Source: Ptiloglossa arizonensis
Taxonomy: Eukaryota; Arthropoda; Insecta; Hymenoptera; Colletidae
DNA length: 64,000 nucleotides
Reading direction: 5' to 3'
NCBI RefSeq assembly: GCF_051014685.1
Contig: NC_135055.1
Span: forward strand, 18,650,001 to 18,714,000
Positions within the stretch are counted from its first letter, which is position 1, and each line of letters begins with the position of its first letter. Shown in pieces: positions 38,876-50,372 of the stretch. The notes under the pieces are model-generated. The model made no database searches and was not told the origin of the DNA. It was given only the letters and a program-made list of their open reading frames with translations. Both the position numbers and the translations under genes were made by a program.

Positions 38876-40434
38876 CCCAAGTACCTACCACCGTTCGCCT
38901 TATTAGGCCTCGTCCTCTACTCCCCTCCCCTCCTTTCCACCCCTCCCGGTCCCTGGTTCTTCTGCTCTTAAAATCATGGCCGCACGTAACCGTCTACTGA
39001 TTATATGGATTCGGCGATGATTTCTGATGATGCCCCCGACCCCCGAAATGGTAAAATAATACAGTGTCGTCTCCTAGCCCGGACCCTTTCGGTCCCGTGG
39101 GCCGGTTCGTTAGCGGGGCCTTGGCGCGAGGCACCCTGTCATTATGCGGCTGGTCTCCATCACCCCCACCAGTTCCCAATTTTCAGCGCCCCACCACCGC
39201 GTCTCGACGAAATCTCTTACCTCGGTTTCTTCGCTTTGCCTCGCCTTTCCAGTCATCCCTTTTCTTCCCTCTTTTTTCTTTTTTTACCCACTCTATTATT
39301 CTACATTAGCACGGTTCGCTACAGTTAGCCGGGAAGAAGAAACGCCGACGCGACTATAGGCTCACGGTAGGCCATATTCGTTTTTCTTTTCTTCATTTTT
39401 TTTTCCCCCATCACGGATACCGATCGTTCGAATTCTCGATCACGAGGGTGAGAGACCACCGATCGATCGGATCTCGCGTCTCACGGTCACGATCCCGGTG
39501 AAAACGTCGCGGAAAGGTCTCACCGGCGAAACGAGGGCGGGAATGTTCCAAGGCGCAACGAAATCGTCGTCTATCCGAGTTCTCGATTCCGTGTCTCGAA
39601 ATCACGTTCTTTGCGAAATTCGAGCGCGAAACTCTAGAGCCGGTTCACGACTACTGCGGACATTCGAAACTCGTAACTCGATCGCGCTCGGTCCGGCTGG
39701 CAACCTCGTTGCGCCTCCGCTCGCAAGAAATCTAGTTACTTCTTCTTTGTCCGCCCCGCTGCTTCGTCCACGAGTTTGTTCATTTTTCCCTACGGGCGGG
39801 TGGTGGGTCTCGATCCACGTTGGTGGGTCAAACGTGGCCGATCCTTGGCGAGAAATGGGCGAAACGTGTACATCAGGGACCCACGGGATGATAGGGTACG
39901 CCGGAAGCCGACCGTTCTGTCCCCCAGAACGGTCCCCCCTCTGGCTACTTTCAGAAAAGTTCGCGGTCTCTCGTCTTCGAACGAAACGACCCGAGCACTG
40001 GTGTAGGTGGCCCCTTCCCCCTCCTGACGGTCCCCACTGTTCGCGACTGGTAATCATTTCGCTTAATGACGAGAAGCTTTGTCGGTCCTCTTTCGTCCCT
40101 CTCGTCGCTCGTGGTCCAACGGATTATCGCGCGCGGCGGTCCTTTCCCCGTATCCACGGACCGTTTTGCTTCCTTTCCGTTTCTCCCCCACCCCCACCCC
40201 TCCCCTCTCCCTTCGTCCTTTATTTCCGAACTCTGTAATTTTCCCCTAGCGACCGTGCCACCACGTCGCGCCGAAATTGGCGTACAGCGGAAAGATTTCG
40301 TAGAAACGGCCCTTCTTCCCTCCTCCTCCTCCCTCCACCGCCGCTCTGACGTTCTTTAATGGGCCGTGGGGCCCCAGGACGGTCCGCGTACGGTGACAAT
40401 GGCATTTCTCTCGCAACCGCGTCTCTTTTCGTGA

Positions 40435-40467
40435 GACGACGACGACGACAACGACGACGACGAAAAA
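40435..40467. repeat. (ACG)n simple repeat
   Basis: ACG units with one ACA interruption, followed by AAAAAG. A false Val-rich frame arises on the minus strand. Confidence 0.8.
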
Positions 40468-41319
40468 GAACCGACGCATCGATGCAACAAGAGGGGAAAA
40501 GCGGGACGGTAGGGCCTTCTGACGGGCCCCCGGAGAACGAAAGAAGGAAGGAGGAATCGCGAGAGTCGAGGAGAATTAGGAGGAGGACAATAATGGGGGA
40601 GAATAAGAAGATCGAGGGGAAACGTTGACTATAAAGAAGAAGAAGGAGTTCTCCCGTCGATATCTTGCTTTCGTGGGCCCGGGGGTGGGGCGGAGGGTGG
40701 GGGGTGGGGGTATAGGCCCACGGCGGCCCTCCGATCGACATCACGCATGTATCCGGAGAGACGCAAAGTTAAGGCGGCCTCGGGGACAACGTATGCGTTC
40801 CGCGGAACAAAAGCCGAAACAATCGGGCGCGCGCGCACGGATCGGAGCGACGCAAATTTATTCCGCTCTAATGTCCCGTACACGAATTCCGATTTCGATG
40901 CGGCGAGGAGGGGGAGGGGGGAGGGGAGGGGAGGGGAGGGTCCGGCTCACCGATCCGCTCCCAGCCGGCGGGTAACGTCGCGACGTCGGCGACAACGTCG
41001 CCGAGGTTCCGCGGTTGCGCGCGTGTTACGCGGCCCCGAGGTCGGGGGCCCGTTCTTTCCTGCTTCCAGCACCTGCGAAAGATCGGGCCGTGTGGCCGAT
41101 GCCCGAGCAAACAATACGGACGATGATGCACCGTCTCGGGCGCATTGTCCGTAGCGAGCGGTAGTAGGCGGCGGATTTATCTGCCTACTCGTAGAGTCAG
41201 GTAGAGGAGTCCCGAGGGTCCTCGACCCTCGAGGAGCGTCGCGCGAGACGACGGAACTGATGGATCTTCCCGCGCGTTGCATCTCGATTTCGCACCGGGA
41301 CGACACCGCGATCCGTTCG

Positions 41320-42360
41320 GTACGTCGGGACGGTGTTTCGGGACTTCGGGACGGTGTTTCGGGTCGCAGGACGGTGTTTAGTTTGGAAGACGATCGTCAA
41401 TGTCGTCGAGTCGTTGTTCGGGTTCGTCGAGACGGTGTTTCGGGTCGCGGGATGTTGTTTAGTTTGAAAGACGATCTTCAATGTCGTCAAGACGGTGTTT
41501 TGGGACTTTGGGACGGTGTTTCGGGTCGCGGGACGGTGTTTAGCTTGGAAGACGATCGTCAATGTCGTCGAGTCGTTGTTCAGGTTCGTCGGGACGGTGT
41601 TTCGGGACGTTGGGACGGTGTTTCGGGTCGTGAGACGGTGTTTAGCTTGGAAGACGATCTTCAATGTCGTCGAGTTGTTGTTCAGGTACGTCGAGACGGT
41701 GTTTCGGGACGTTGGGACGGTGTTTCGGGTCGCGAGACGGTCTTTAGTTTAGAAGACGATCTTCAATGTCGTCGAGTCGTTGTTCAGGTACGTCGAGACG
41801 GTGTTTCGGGACGTTGGAACGGTGTTTCGAGTGGTTGAGACGGTATTTCGAGTCGTCGGGACGGTGTTTCGGGACGTTGGGACGGGATGCCGGGTCGTAA
41901 GACGGTGTTTAGTTTGCAAGACAATGTTGAATGTCGTCGAATTGTTGTTTAGGTTCATCGAGACGGTACTTCGAGTCGTCGGGACGGTGTTAGGGTCGTT
42001 GAGGTGGTGTTTCGGGTCGTAGAAACAGCGTTCAGCGTTGTGGAGACGGTGTTTCGGGTCGTCGAGACGGTTTTGGTTTTCGATACGATGTTTCGTGACA
42101 TTGAGACGGCTTTTCGGGTGTTTGAAACGGTATTTCGATTCATTGAGATGGTGTTTTGGGTCGTTGAAACGGTGTTCAGATTGTAAGACGGTGTTTAGCG
42201 TCGCGGGGACGACATTTCGGGTTGTTGAAACGGTATTTCGAGTCGTCGGGACGGTGTTTCGTGTCGTTGAAACAGTATTCAGCCTCATGGTGACGTTGTT
42301 CCACGTCGTCGAGACGTTTTCGGTTTTCGACGCGATGTTCCAAGGCATCGACACGGTATT
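41320..42360. repeat. Hierarchical minisatellite, ~20-bp monomers in a 102-bp unit
   Basis: Monomers like GACGGTGTTTCGGGTCGTCGA (19-21 bp) fill about 1 kb. Between about 41490 and 41810 five distinguishable monomers form a 102-bp higher-order unit: GACGGTGTTTCGGGACGTTGG starts at 41593 and 41695, and with one change at 41797. The right part (41820-42360) is a looser monomer array with AT-richer variants. Because the unit is a multiple of three and lacks stops, frames of 192 and 201 codons are open on opposite strands; I read these as repeat artefacts. Confidence 0.92.
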
Positions 42361-43533
42361 CCTGATCTCACAAAAGTGTCTCGAGCGATCGAGCCAGTAT
42401 TTCTTGTCGTACGAGACACTTTCTTACATCCTGCTCGACGAATCTCCGCGCAACTCGCGAATTTTCCACACCCCGGAATTGTTCGATTCGGTCGCTATAG
42501 TTTTCGCTTTTCCGTTGTTCCCTCCACCGGGAAGCGTTTGCTCTTGGATAGCAGTGATCGCGTCACGAGTCACGCGCCGATGCACGGAATTATTAAGGCG
42601 GCGAATTTATCGCTCACGGTTTCGCCGAGCGCCGCGTGTAAATCATCGTGTGATCTATGCGCGAGCCGTTGCAAAATATATTATCGAAGACCGCGCGATT
42701 ATTCCGGAAAGCCGAGTTCGAAACCCGGCTCGGGTATAGCGTCGCGCGGCGTCTCATGCATCATGCGAGCGAACATCGGTCCCGTGCCCTCCGACGGTCG
42801 ACGTGTTAACAGATCGTCAAAATTAATGCGCCGCTATTCCCGTTAACATGCAAATTTTCGTGACCTTTAACACGCTCGCTACCGCGCGTACCGCGACGAT
42901 TCACCACGCGGGGGAGACGTCGTTCCTTCGGCGACGATTTTCGCACGCCCGGTGTACGCCAACAATGGCGTCGAATCACGGACGCAACGTTGCAAAATGC
43001 GTTATTTCGTTTCGATCGTGGGTGCAACGCTCGCGATCGAACGAAATTACACGCTGCGAAACTATCGAGCGTCCTCGACGGTTCGACGAAAGTAAAGAGT
43101 GGCATTCACGCGGCGATATCGTCGGGAGGGTTTTCGTGTTTGAAAATCCAATTACAATTAAAACACGACAATAGACACTTGGAGAAATACCTTGACGATT
43201 AGCTCCGTATTATCGCTTCGGTGTAAAAATTCAAACTCGAAGGAAACACGACGAAAGCGACACCGTACTCGCTTACAAGGCTCGGCGGTGTCTCTTGGTC
43301 GCATTTCCCCGGTAACACGCCCGAAACTCGAATCTCGCGCACGGAACGTACACCAACCGGTGATAAAAACTCGATTCGCGGGGAGAATCGTTCCCGAAGT
43401 ATCGTTGCTCGCGTATTCGTTGCGTAGGGACGAATTCCACGGTGCTCGCGAAACGTAGAACAGAATTCGACTCGCGATCGTTCCGACCTTCCGCGAATTT
43501 GCATTCACCGAGACGCGTGTATTTCTCCGTTGC

Positions 43534-43570
<37 letters not shown>

Positions 43571-43600
43571 GGAGGAGGAGGAGGAGGTGGTGGAGAAGGA
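43534..43600. repeat. (CTG)n followed by (GGA)n
   Basis: About eleven CTG units run into GGAGGAGGAGG and then mixed GGT/GGA/GAAGGAGG text. On the minus strand they read as polyglutamine next to polyproline, in a frame with no other protein-like features. Confidence 0.88.
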
Positions 43601-43899
43601 GGAGACGAAGGTGGAGGTAGAGAAGGAAGAGGAGTAGTGGAAGCAGCAGAAGCAACGGAAGAAGACAAGAAGGGAGGGGAACGCGAAAATTCGGGTACCG
43701 GGCGCGCAAACCGTCCGGAATCTTTTTCTCGTCGCGTCACGAAATTCCAGGACCTTTGGCACGGGCGTAGACGAGGCTCGTAGGGCCGAGCGCGGAATGA
43801 GCGCCGACGGTAAGTCAGTTCCTCGCATACCGGGCGCTCAGGTAGGTAGGAAGGCGGCGAACTGGCTGAAGAAGGAAAGAAACGTGAAATCCGCGCGTA

Positions 43900-44075
43900 G
43901 CGGGAACGAGAGAAAGAGAAAGAGAGAAAAAGAGAGAGAGAGAGAGAGAGAGAGGTTCGAGCTCGACGGGACGAAGAAAGAGCAGAGAACGAAAGAAAGA
44001 GAGAGAAACAGAGTGAGAGAGAGAGAGGAACGAGTAGGTGCGAGAAAGGAGGAAACGGTGCGAGCGAGAGAGCGA
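43900..44075. repeat. GA-rich purine tract
   Basis: (GA)n with AAAG interruptions covers about 170 bases, including an uninterrupted AGAGAGAGAG run near 43935-43953. GAGA-type sites are common in insect promoters, and this lies 2.1 kb upstream of the dachsous start codon. Confidence 0.8.
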
Positions 44076-44171
44076 GAGGAGATTTGGTATAGTCTAGCTG
44101 CTCGGTGCCGCGAAGCGCGCTGAATGCCGAGGCCCCGGCATATCGGGGCCCTGTACTACCGCTCCCCTCTC

Positions 44172-44184
44172 CAAGATGGCCGCC
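44172..44184. promoter_or_regulatory. YY1/Pho-like motif CAAGATGGCCGCC
   Basis: The reverse complement GGCGGCCATCTTG contains the GCCAT core of the Pho/YY1 family site and differs from the vertebrate YY1 consensus by one base. A second GCCGCCAT occurs at 44261. Both lie about 1.9 kb upstream of the dachsous ATG, close to the GA tract. Function is inferred. Confidence 0.4.
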
Positions 44185-44507
44185 AGCTCGGGTCCAGCCG
44201 GGTCCCCCTGACCGAGCCAGCCGAGTCCACCGAGTTAGGGGAAGGGTAGGCCTTGCAGGTGCCGCCATGTCAGTGCATGCCTAACCTCGAAGCCGCGCGG
44301 AACGGACGCTGGGCCCGAGAACGCGACACCTCGTGCTGGGCTCTTGCTTCTCTTGCCATATTGCTCTTCCGGGGCCAGGAGCGAGACATCGACGATCGAA
44401 CGCGCGTACCGTCGCGTCGCGTAACCGCGCCTAAACTCGAATCGTTACGGCACGAGCCGAAATACGCGAGAAGGAGAGATCCGCCTCGTCGTCCTCGTAC
44501 TCGTCTT

Positions 44508-44511
44508 CGTA

Positions 44512-44544
<33 letters not shown>

Positions 44545-44557
44545 CTCGTCGTGGTCC
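44508..44557. repeat. (GTC)n simple repeat
   Basis: Twelve or more GTC units (TCGTCGTCG) with a few CCTC interruptions, 1.6 kb upstream of the dachsous ATG. Confidence 0.88.
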
Positions 44558-46044
44558 ACCTCCTCCTTCTACTCTTCCTAGAGCGAAGGAACACGGACGA
44601 ACGAAAACATTCTCCGTGAACGTGGAATCGCGACGAGAGAGGGTGGTCCTCCGTGAGCAAGAAGAAGTCCTCCGCGATCGAAGCTCCGCGTATCGTCGCT
44701 CGGTCGTGGTTACGCTCGCGTTTCGTACCGAGAGGTTTCTGGCAAGCGCGATTAAACAAATAAAAAGAAAACGTCCGCTATCGATTCGTTTCTTCTTCTC
44801 GTTACAGTTCATACCGGGTAGTCGCGACACGTAACACGGTGGTGGTGTCTTCTTCGCGGTGGTGTCGACGGTGTTCCGCGTCACGGTTGCTCGACGAGCT
44901 TCACGAACACCGTCGTGGCCGGGGACGGGGGAGAAATGATCGAAGCGAACAGAGGAGTCCACGAGGAGAAGATTCATCCTCGTCGGTCTAACGCTGGTCC
45001 GCTGTACCGGTCCTGTTCCACTGGTCGTTAAACTCCCCGTGCGTACCAGGATCGATCGATCGCACGATCGTTGGAACGGGAGCTCGCGCTCCCCCGCGCA
45101 GACGATGAGAAAAATCGCACGGTCGTTCTAGAAGCTGGAAACCGCGTACGGTGGTTCGGAATATTTGGGACCGGCCGACGGAACGGGTAGCCACGATGAA
45201 CGGACGCGAGACGATCGCGCCGTGTTCGCGAGCGGTCGTCGCGTCGATCCTCCAGGTTTATCGGGCGTGGATCTAACGCGAGGAATGCACGATATCTCGC
45301 GGCGTGGATATTCCAGCAACGGAGCGAGGACAAGCGGATAGCGCGCGGACTGCCGTGTGAGCGAACGAGATAGATACAACCGGGCACGTACGCGTCGGTT
45401 AGAACGAACGGTGGAAGAACGGGAGAAAACGAAGGGAAGAGAGGAGGAGGAGCGTGTCCGAGAGAAGGACAGCGAGAGAGAAACGAGCGGAACGGTGTCG
45501 AGTTGGGCCTCTCGCGTACAACCGAGGAATTTCCACGACGTATCGGGAGCCTACGGGCCCGAGGACCGCGTCGGAAAACGCGGCTGGAACCGCCCTAGCG
45601 GCCTACAGAGCCAGACCTAGCCTCGACCGCGACACGACCCTCTTCGAAGTGATACCCTCGGAACCAGGATTAAAAAGGGAGAAAAAAGAAGTAATAAAAA
45701 AAAAAGAAATAATCGATAAGGTGAAAATGTTGTGCTTGGTGGTGGTGCTCCGCTGGTGGGTGTGATCAATGTGCTGGTGGATCGCATACTCGTGGTATCT
45801 TCCGTCGGTTTTTTCGCATCGGGGCCCGAGATAGGTACGCGCGTAGACAGGGACGATTCTCGGAGACGACGGACCGTACGAGAACAACGGACAACAGGGT
45901 CGATCGACAGGGTCGCGGTAGAAACGGTGGTACGCTTGTACACTGTCCGCGCATGACGAGTCGTTGGGGGCATCGTCGACGGTACTCGCGTCCATTCACG
46001 ATCGATCCGGGGATGGAAAGATCCAGATAATAACGCGAGGGAGA

Positions 46045-46101
46045 CGGAGGAGCCGGAGGAGGAGGCGGCGGAGGCGGCGGTGGTGGTGGTGGAGGAGGCC
46101 C
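46045..46101. repeat. GGA/GGC/GGT repeat just upstream of the dachsous start codon
   Basis: About 55 bases of GGAGGCGGCGGTGGTGG-type text end five bases before the ATG. On an mRNA this would be a G-rich, structure-prone 5' leader. Confidence 0.8.
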
Positions 46102-46105
46102 CAGG

Positions 46106-47794
46106 ATGCGGCACCTGCTACTGTTCCTCGTCCTGGGAGCGACCCTCGCCCCGGGCACGCGGTCGGAGCTAGTCAGATACTTGGAGGTCTCGGAGAACGC
46201 GAGACCGGGGACCAGGGTAGGCTTCATCGACGCCGACAGCCCCCCGTATTTGATCGTCTCGGTTTCCGGTTCGGCGGTGGACTCGGACTTGAACGTCGAC
46301 CACGCGACGGGCGAGATACGAACGAAAGTGCCGTTGGATCGCGAGACGAGGCCCTCGTACAGCCTAGTCGCGTTGCCGCAGAACATTCAGGTGGTGGTGA
46401 AGGTGCTGGACGAGAACGACAACGCGCCGACGTTCCCGGTCGAGCACGTGGACGTCGAGTTCCCGGAGAATTCACCGCGCGACGCTAAACGCGCTCTACC
46501 GCCCGCCAAGGATCCAGATCTCGGACAGTACTCGACCCAGAGGTACGAGATCGTCTCGGGTAATCACGGGGACGCGTTCAGGTTGTCGCAGCACCGTGGA
46601 CGCGACGGTGTTCTCTATCTCGACCTGCAGAACTCCGGTTCCCTGGACCGCGAGGCACGTTCGCAGTATCATTTGGTGATCGAGGCGTTGGACGGCGGTG
46701 CACCGCCGTTGCGTTCACGGTTACGCGTGAACGTCACCGTGCAGGATGTCAACGACAACCCCCCGATCTTCAACCAGACGCGTTACGTCGCCAGCGTACC
46801 GGAGAACGCGACCGTCGGCACCCCGGTCCTCGCGGTGAACGCGACGGACAGCGACGCCGGCGACAACGGACGGATCGAGTACTCGATCAATCGGCGGCAA
46901 TCGGACCGCGAGGAGATGTTCCGCATCGACCCGGAGACCGGTATGGTCTACGTGAACAAGGCCCTGGACTTCGAGTCGAAGGAGAGACACGAGCTGGTGA
47001 TCGTCGCCCGCGACTGCGGCGCTCAGCCGCTCGAGGCCAGCGCGTTCCTCTCTGTACGCGTGACGGACGTCAACGACAATCAACCGGCGATCACCGTGAT
47101 CTTCCTATCGGACGACGCGACACCGAAGATCAGCGAGAGCGCCCAACCCGGTGAGTTCGTCGCCAGGATATCCGTTAGCGATCCGGACTCGCGTACCGAG
47201 TACTCGAACGCGACGGTGACGCTCACCGGCGGCGAGGGACACTTCGGTCTCGCCACCAGGGACAACATCATCTACCTGGTCGTGGTCGAGAGGCCCCTGG
47301 ACCGCGAGGAGAAACCCGTCTACGATCTATCGGTCGAGGCGACCGACGCCGGGACACCGCCGTTGAGAGCGGTGCGCACCTTTCGTCTCCTCGTCACGGA
47401 CGTCAACGACAACGCGCCAAAGTTCGCACAGGAGAGGTACGAGGCTCACCTCCTCGAGGCCTCCGAGCCGGGTACACCGGTACTCAAAGTGTCCGCCGCC
47501 GATTTCGACGAGGGAGCCAACTCCGCCATCAAGTACTCCTTGTTCAACTCCACGTGGTTCACGATCGACGAGGCATCGGGCCTGATCACCACGATGACAC
47601 ACGTGGACTGCGAAGCGGATCCGGCGCCGATTCTGGTGGTGATCGCGACGGATTGCGGTCGTCCGCCGCTGAGCAGCACCGCGACCGTTCGCGTCACGGT
47701 TCACGATCTCAACGACAACGAGCCCATCTTCGAGAAGCCGCTCTACAACGCGACCGTTCCGGAGGACATGCCCGTTGGACGCTGCTTTCTCAAG
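46106..47794 (+). CDS. ds: Dachsous protocadherin, first coding exon (gene continues past the window)
   Basis: Dachsous is the large cadherin ligand of Fat in planar cell polarity and Hippo growth control. The frame opens with a signal peptide (RHLLLFLVLGATLAPG, cut near residue 20). Five complete cadherin repeats follow, each closed by a calcium-binding DxNDN: DENDNAP at 102, DVNDNPP at 214, DVNDNQP at 321, DVNDNAP at 432, DLNDNEP at 534; a sixth begins at 542. VIFLSDDATPKISE and SVSDPD in repeat 4 match Dachsous/DCHS1 rather than Fat. LDRE and DxD motifs are in place. Codon 563 (Lys) ends the exon in phase 0 at AAG|gtagga; beyond it the frame soon stops. The full protein should have about 27 repeats, so this is only its N-terminal sixth. 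The 5' UTR just upstream is a GGA/GGC/GGT repeat. A further upstream 5' UTR exon is possible. Confidence 0.95.
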
Positions 47795-48079
47795 GTAGGA
47801 ATTGAAAAGATCTTTCGATACGGGTCCGGGAAGACCCGACGCTATTCGTTCCGAGTGCGCGGGAATTTGTGTTTTCCTTTACGGGAAAGTCTGTTGCGAG
47901 TGGGTAGATAGGTGGACGGTTACAGTCGTTGTCCTTTGCTCGAATGTTGACTGTAAATGACATTGGACTCGTAACAGTCTTCCACCTGTAGTCGGTGCGC
48001 GTAAAGTCGGTAGATAGCGAGCGCTAGAACTCACCGATCCTCCCACGGATACCGACTATAGGCAGTTGGTATTCGTGTA

Positions 48080-48700
48080 GTCGGTATTGTGTAGATAGTC
48101 GGCGCTAAAACTTGAACTATAGATACTCTCTATCCGTATAGTTTATTATTCTATAGATAGTCGGCGCTAGGAGTTCAACTATAGGTACTCTGTATTCGTA
48201 TATTTAACTATTCCATAGATGGCGTTAGAAGTTCGAGTATAAGTACTCTCTATCCGTATAGTTGACTATTCTACGGATAGACGGCGCTACAAGTTCGACT
48301 ATAGATACTCTCCATTCGTATATTTGACTATTCTATAGACAATCGGCGCTAGAAGTTCGACTACAGGTACTCGATGTCCTGTGAATAGTCGGCGCTAGGC
48401 CTTTGATCCCATGTACTCGGTATTCTTACAGATAGTCGGTATTAAAACTTTGACTATAGGTATTCTTATAAATAGCCGGTACGAAAACTTTGACTGTAGG
48501 TATTCTTATAAATAGCCGGTACGAAAACTTTGACTGTAGGTATTCTTATAAATAGTCGGTATGAAAACTTTGACTATAAGTACTCGGTATCAGTATAGTC
48601 GACGCCAAGACTTGCACTATATATACTCAGTATCCGTGTACTCGCTACCCCATAAATAGTCACTGCCTTCGATCGTATTTACACGCTATTCTCACAGATA
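48080..48700. repeat. Tandem repeat, about 60-bp units passing into 40-bp units
   Basis: In the left part units such as TAGATAGTCGGCGCTAGAAG followed by TTCGACTATAGGTACTC repeat about every 60 bases. From about 48430 the period shortens to about 40, with two adjacent copies of AGCCGGTACGAAAACTTTGA followed by CTGTAGGTATTCTTATAAAT that look identical. Confidence 0.88.
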
Positions 48701-49937
48701 GTCTGCGCAAGTATTCGCGCGTCTAGACCCAAACGTCCGCTAAAACCCATCCAGGGCCCACGGAGTCCTCTCACAAACCCAGACTATACCTCGCGCTAGA
48801 GGGGGGTGGGGGTTGAATCTAGTCGCGCGTTTCCCCTGGTAGACGCGACTTCGACACTCCTCCTAATTGATCCGTCATCGAGACCGATCGCCGACATCCG
48901 CGCGAGAAGATACGTCGCGAATTAATAGCGCGAGCGAAGCGTCGGCGCGAAAGTGACAGCGTCTCGGCGCAAGATCCGCGCGTTTAACCCTTGCATAAGC
49001 CGGTGTGGAATGTTTCGCGCGAAGACGCTCGCTCGACGTCGTGTCAAAGGTTCTCGCGAACGCAGCGAGCCGAAAGGGCAACCCGGCCGGCGCGGTGCCC
49101 CCGGGGCAACGGGCGCCCGCGTTACGCTGGGAAACTCGTAATTGGTATACGGCCGATCGAAAGGTTTTCGCCGCGATCGTGTCGCAATTAGCGTTCTATC
49201 GCGAATATTCGCGGCGCGTTATCGATCGTTTCGTGTGTCTCGATCGCCGCGAAAATCGAACGCTCGCGTCCGAGGGATCGCCCGGGGCCGGAATGAATCG
49301 CGTTTGTTCGTTTGCAAGCGTCGCGCGGATCGAGTACGCGAATCGATCGAAACAACGAACGGGTAGTAGTACTCGCGAGTACGAATGTTCGTCGAGCGAC
49401 GTTAGAGACACCGGGTAGGTTCGCGAGCCGAAAAGCTTCGCGTTATCTTCGTCGCTCGGTGGTCGCGGCGACACGTGGTCGGGTCGGGGCGCGTTCACGC
49501 GCGGGGAAACCTGTTGGCCACGTTTTCTTTGTAGCCACGGCGAGACGCTCTTCCCCGAAGCGCTGTTTCAGCGAGAACAAGTTGCTCTCGACACCGACGT
49601 TGCTTTACGAGCCACGCCGCGATCGCGTATTACCCTCGAGTAACCGCGTATCCGTCTCGTAACTATTCGCGAGAACTCTCTACGTTTCACCGAAATTCCA
49701 ACCGCGATTGTTCAGAACGTCTTTTAACGAACGATTCTCTTTGTGTATTGTAGCGTGCGAGTGTCGCGAGAAGGAAGTCGGGCAAACGTAAGAACCGCGG
49801 AGTGTTCGCGTTCGTGGGTGCAAATATATTTTCTTAAATGTTTTGGGAAGATGCTTTGCGGAACGTTTTCGAGAAGAAAGTTTAGCTTTTGCGGGGGGAG
49901 TAAGAGTTAGGAGAAAGGTATGGGGTTAACCCTTTAC

Positions 49938-50372
49938 GTGAACATCGCGAGTGTGACTTCTGGAGTCATGCGCGAACCAAACGTGAACATCACGAATATG
50001 ACTCTTGGAGTCATGCGCGAACCAAATGTGAACATCGCGAGTGTGACTCCTGGAGTCATGCGCGAACCAAACGTGAACGTCACGAGTGTGACTTCTGGAG
50101 TCAGGTATGAACCGAACGGGAACATCACAAGTATGATTCCTGGAGTCAGCTATGAACCAAACGTGAACATCACAAGTATGACTCCTGGAGTCAGGTATGA
50201 ACCAAACGCGACCATCGCGAGTCTGACTCGTGGAATGACGATCGGGCCAAATGTGAACATCACGAGTATGACTCCTAGGAGTCATATGTGAACCAAACAT
50301 GAACGTCACAAGTATGACTCCTGGAATCAGATACGGATCAAACCTGAACATCACAAGTGTGATTCGTTAAAC
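49938..50372. repeat. 45-bp tandem repeat, about nine copies
   Basis: The unit begins GTGAACATCACGAGTGTGAC, then TYCTGGAGTCA and GAACCAAAC; copies start at 49938, 49983, 50028 and so on with an exact 45-base step for most of the array. It reads as a 15-residue repeat on the plus strand (EPNVNITSMTPGV) and is open on the minus strand too. Confidence 0.93.

Larger units (their letters stand above)
36283..46105. other. Region upstream of dachsous, no gene recognised
   Basis: About 9.8 kb without a recognisable protein. From 38.4 kb onward it is CpG-rich and dense in trinucleotide repeats, purine runs and a 1-kb minisatellite. It lies directly upstream of dachsous on the same strand, so it may contain its promoter and 5' UTR exons. 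Open frames of 243 codons (37508-38239) and 246 codons (39498-40238) lack family motifs and I do not call them genes. Confidence 0.5.

Noticed and set aside
39498..40238. 246-codon plus-strand frame
   Set aside because: An overlapping minus-strand frame of 151 codons is equally good, the composition follows base bias, and no motif is recognisable.
41260..42354. Frames of 192 and 201 codons on opposite strands
   Set aside because: Both arise from a stop-free minisatellite with units of 19-21 and 102 bases. Being open on both strands is the signature of the repeat, not of a gene.
42640..42735. tRNA-like T-arm text (GAGTTCGAAACCC)
   Set aside because: No matching A-box, acceptor stem or anticodon arm could be placed upstream at the right distance.
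43273..44268. 331-codon minus-strand frame with Ser/Leu/Pro/Gln-rich sequence
   Set aside because: It is the complement of GA, GGA and CTG simple repeats, which lack stops on that strand. It has no domain, and the reading consists of low-complexity runs.
49938..50372. CRISPR-like regular array
   Set aside because: There are no unique spacers: whole 45-base units repeat head to tail, and the genome is eukaryotic.
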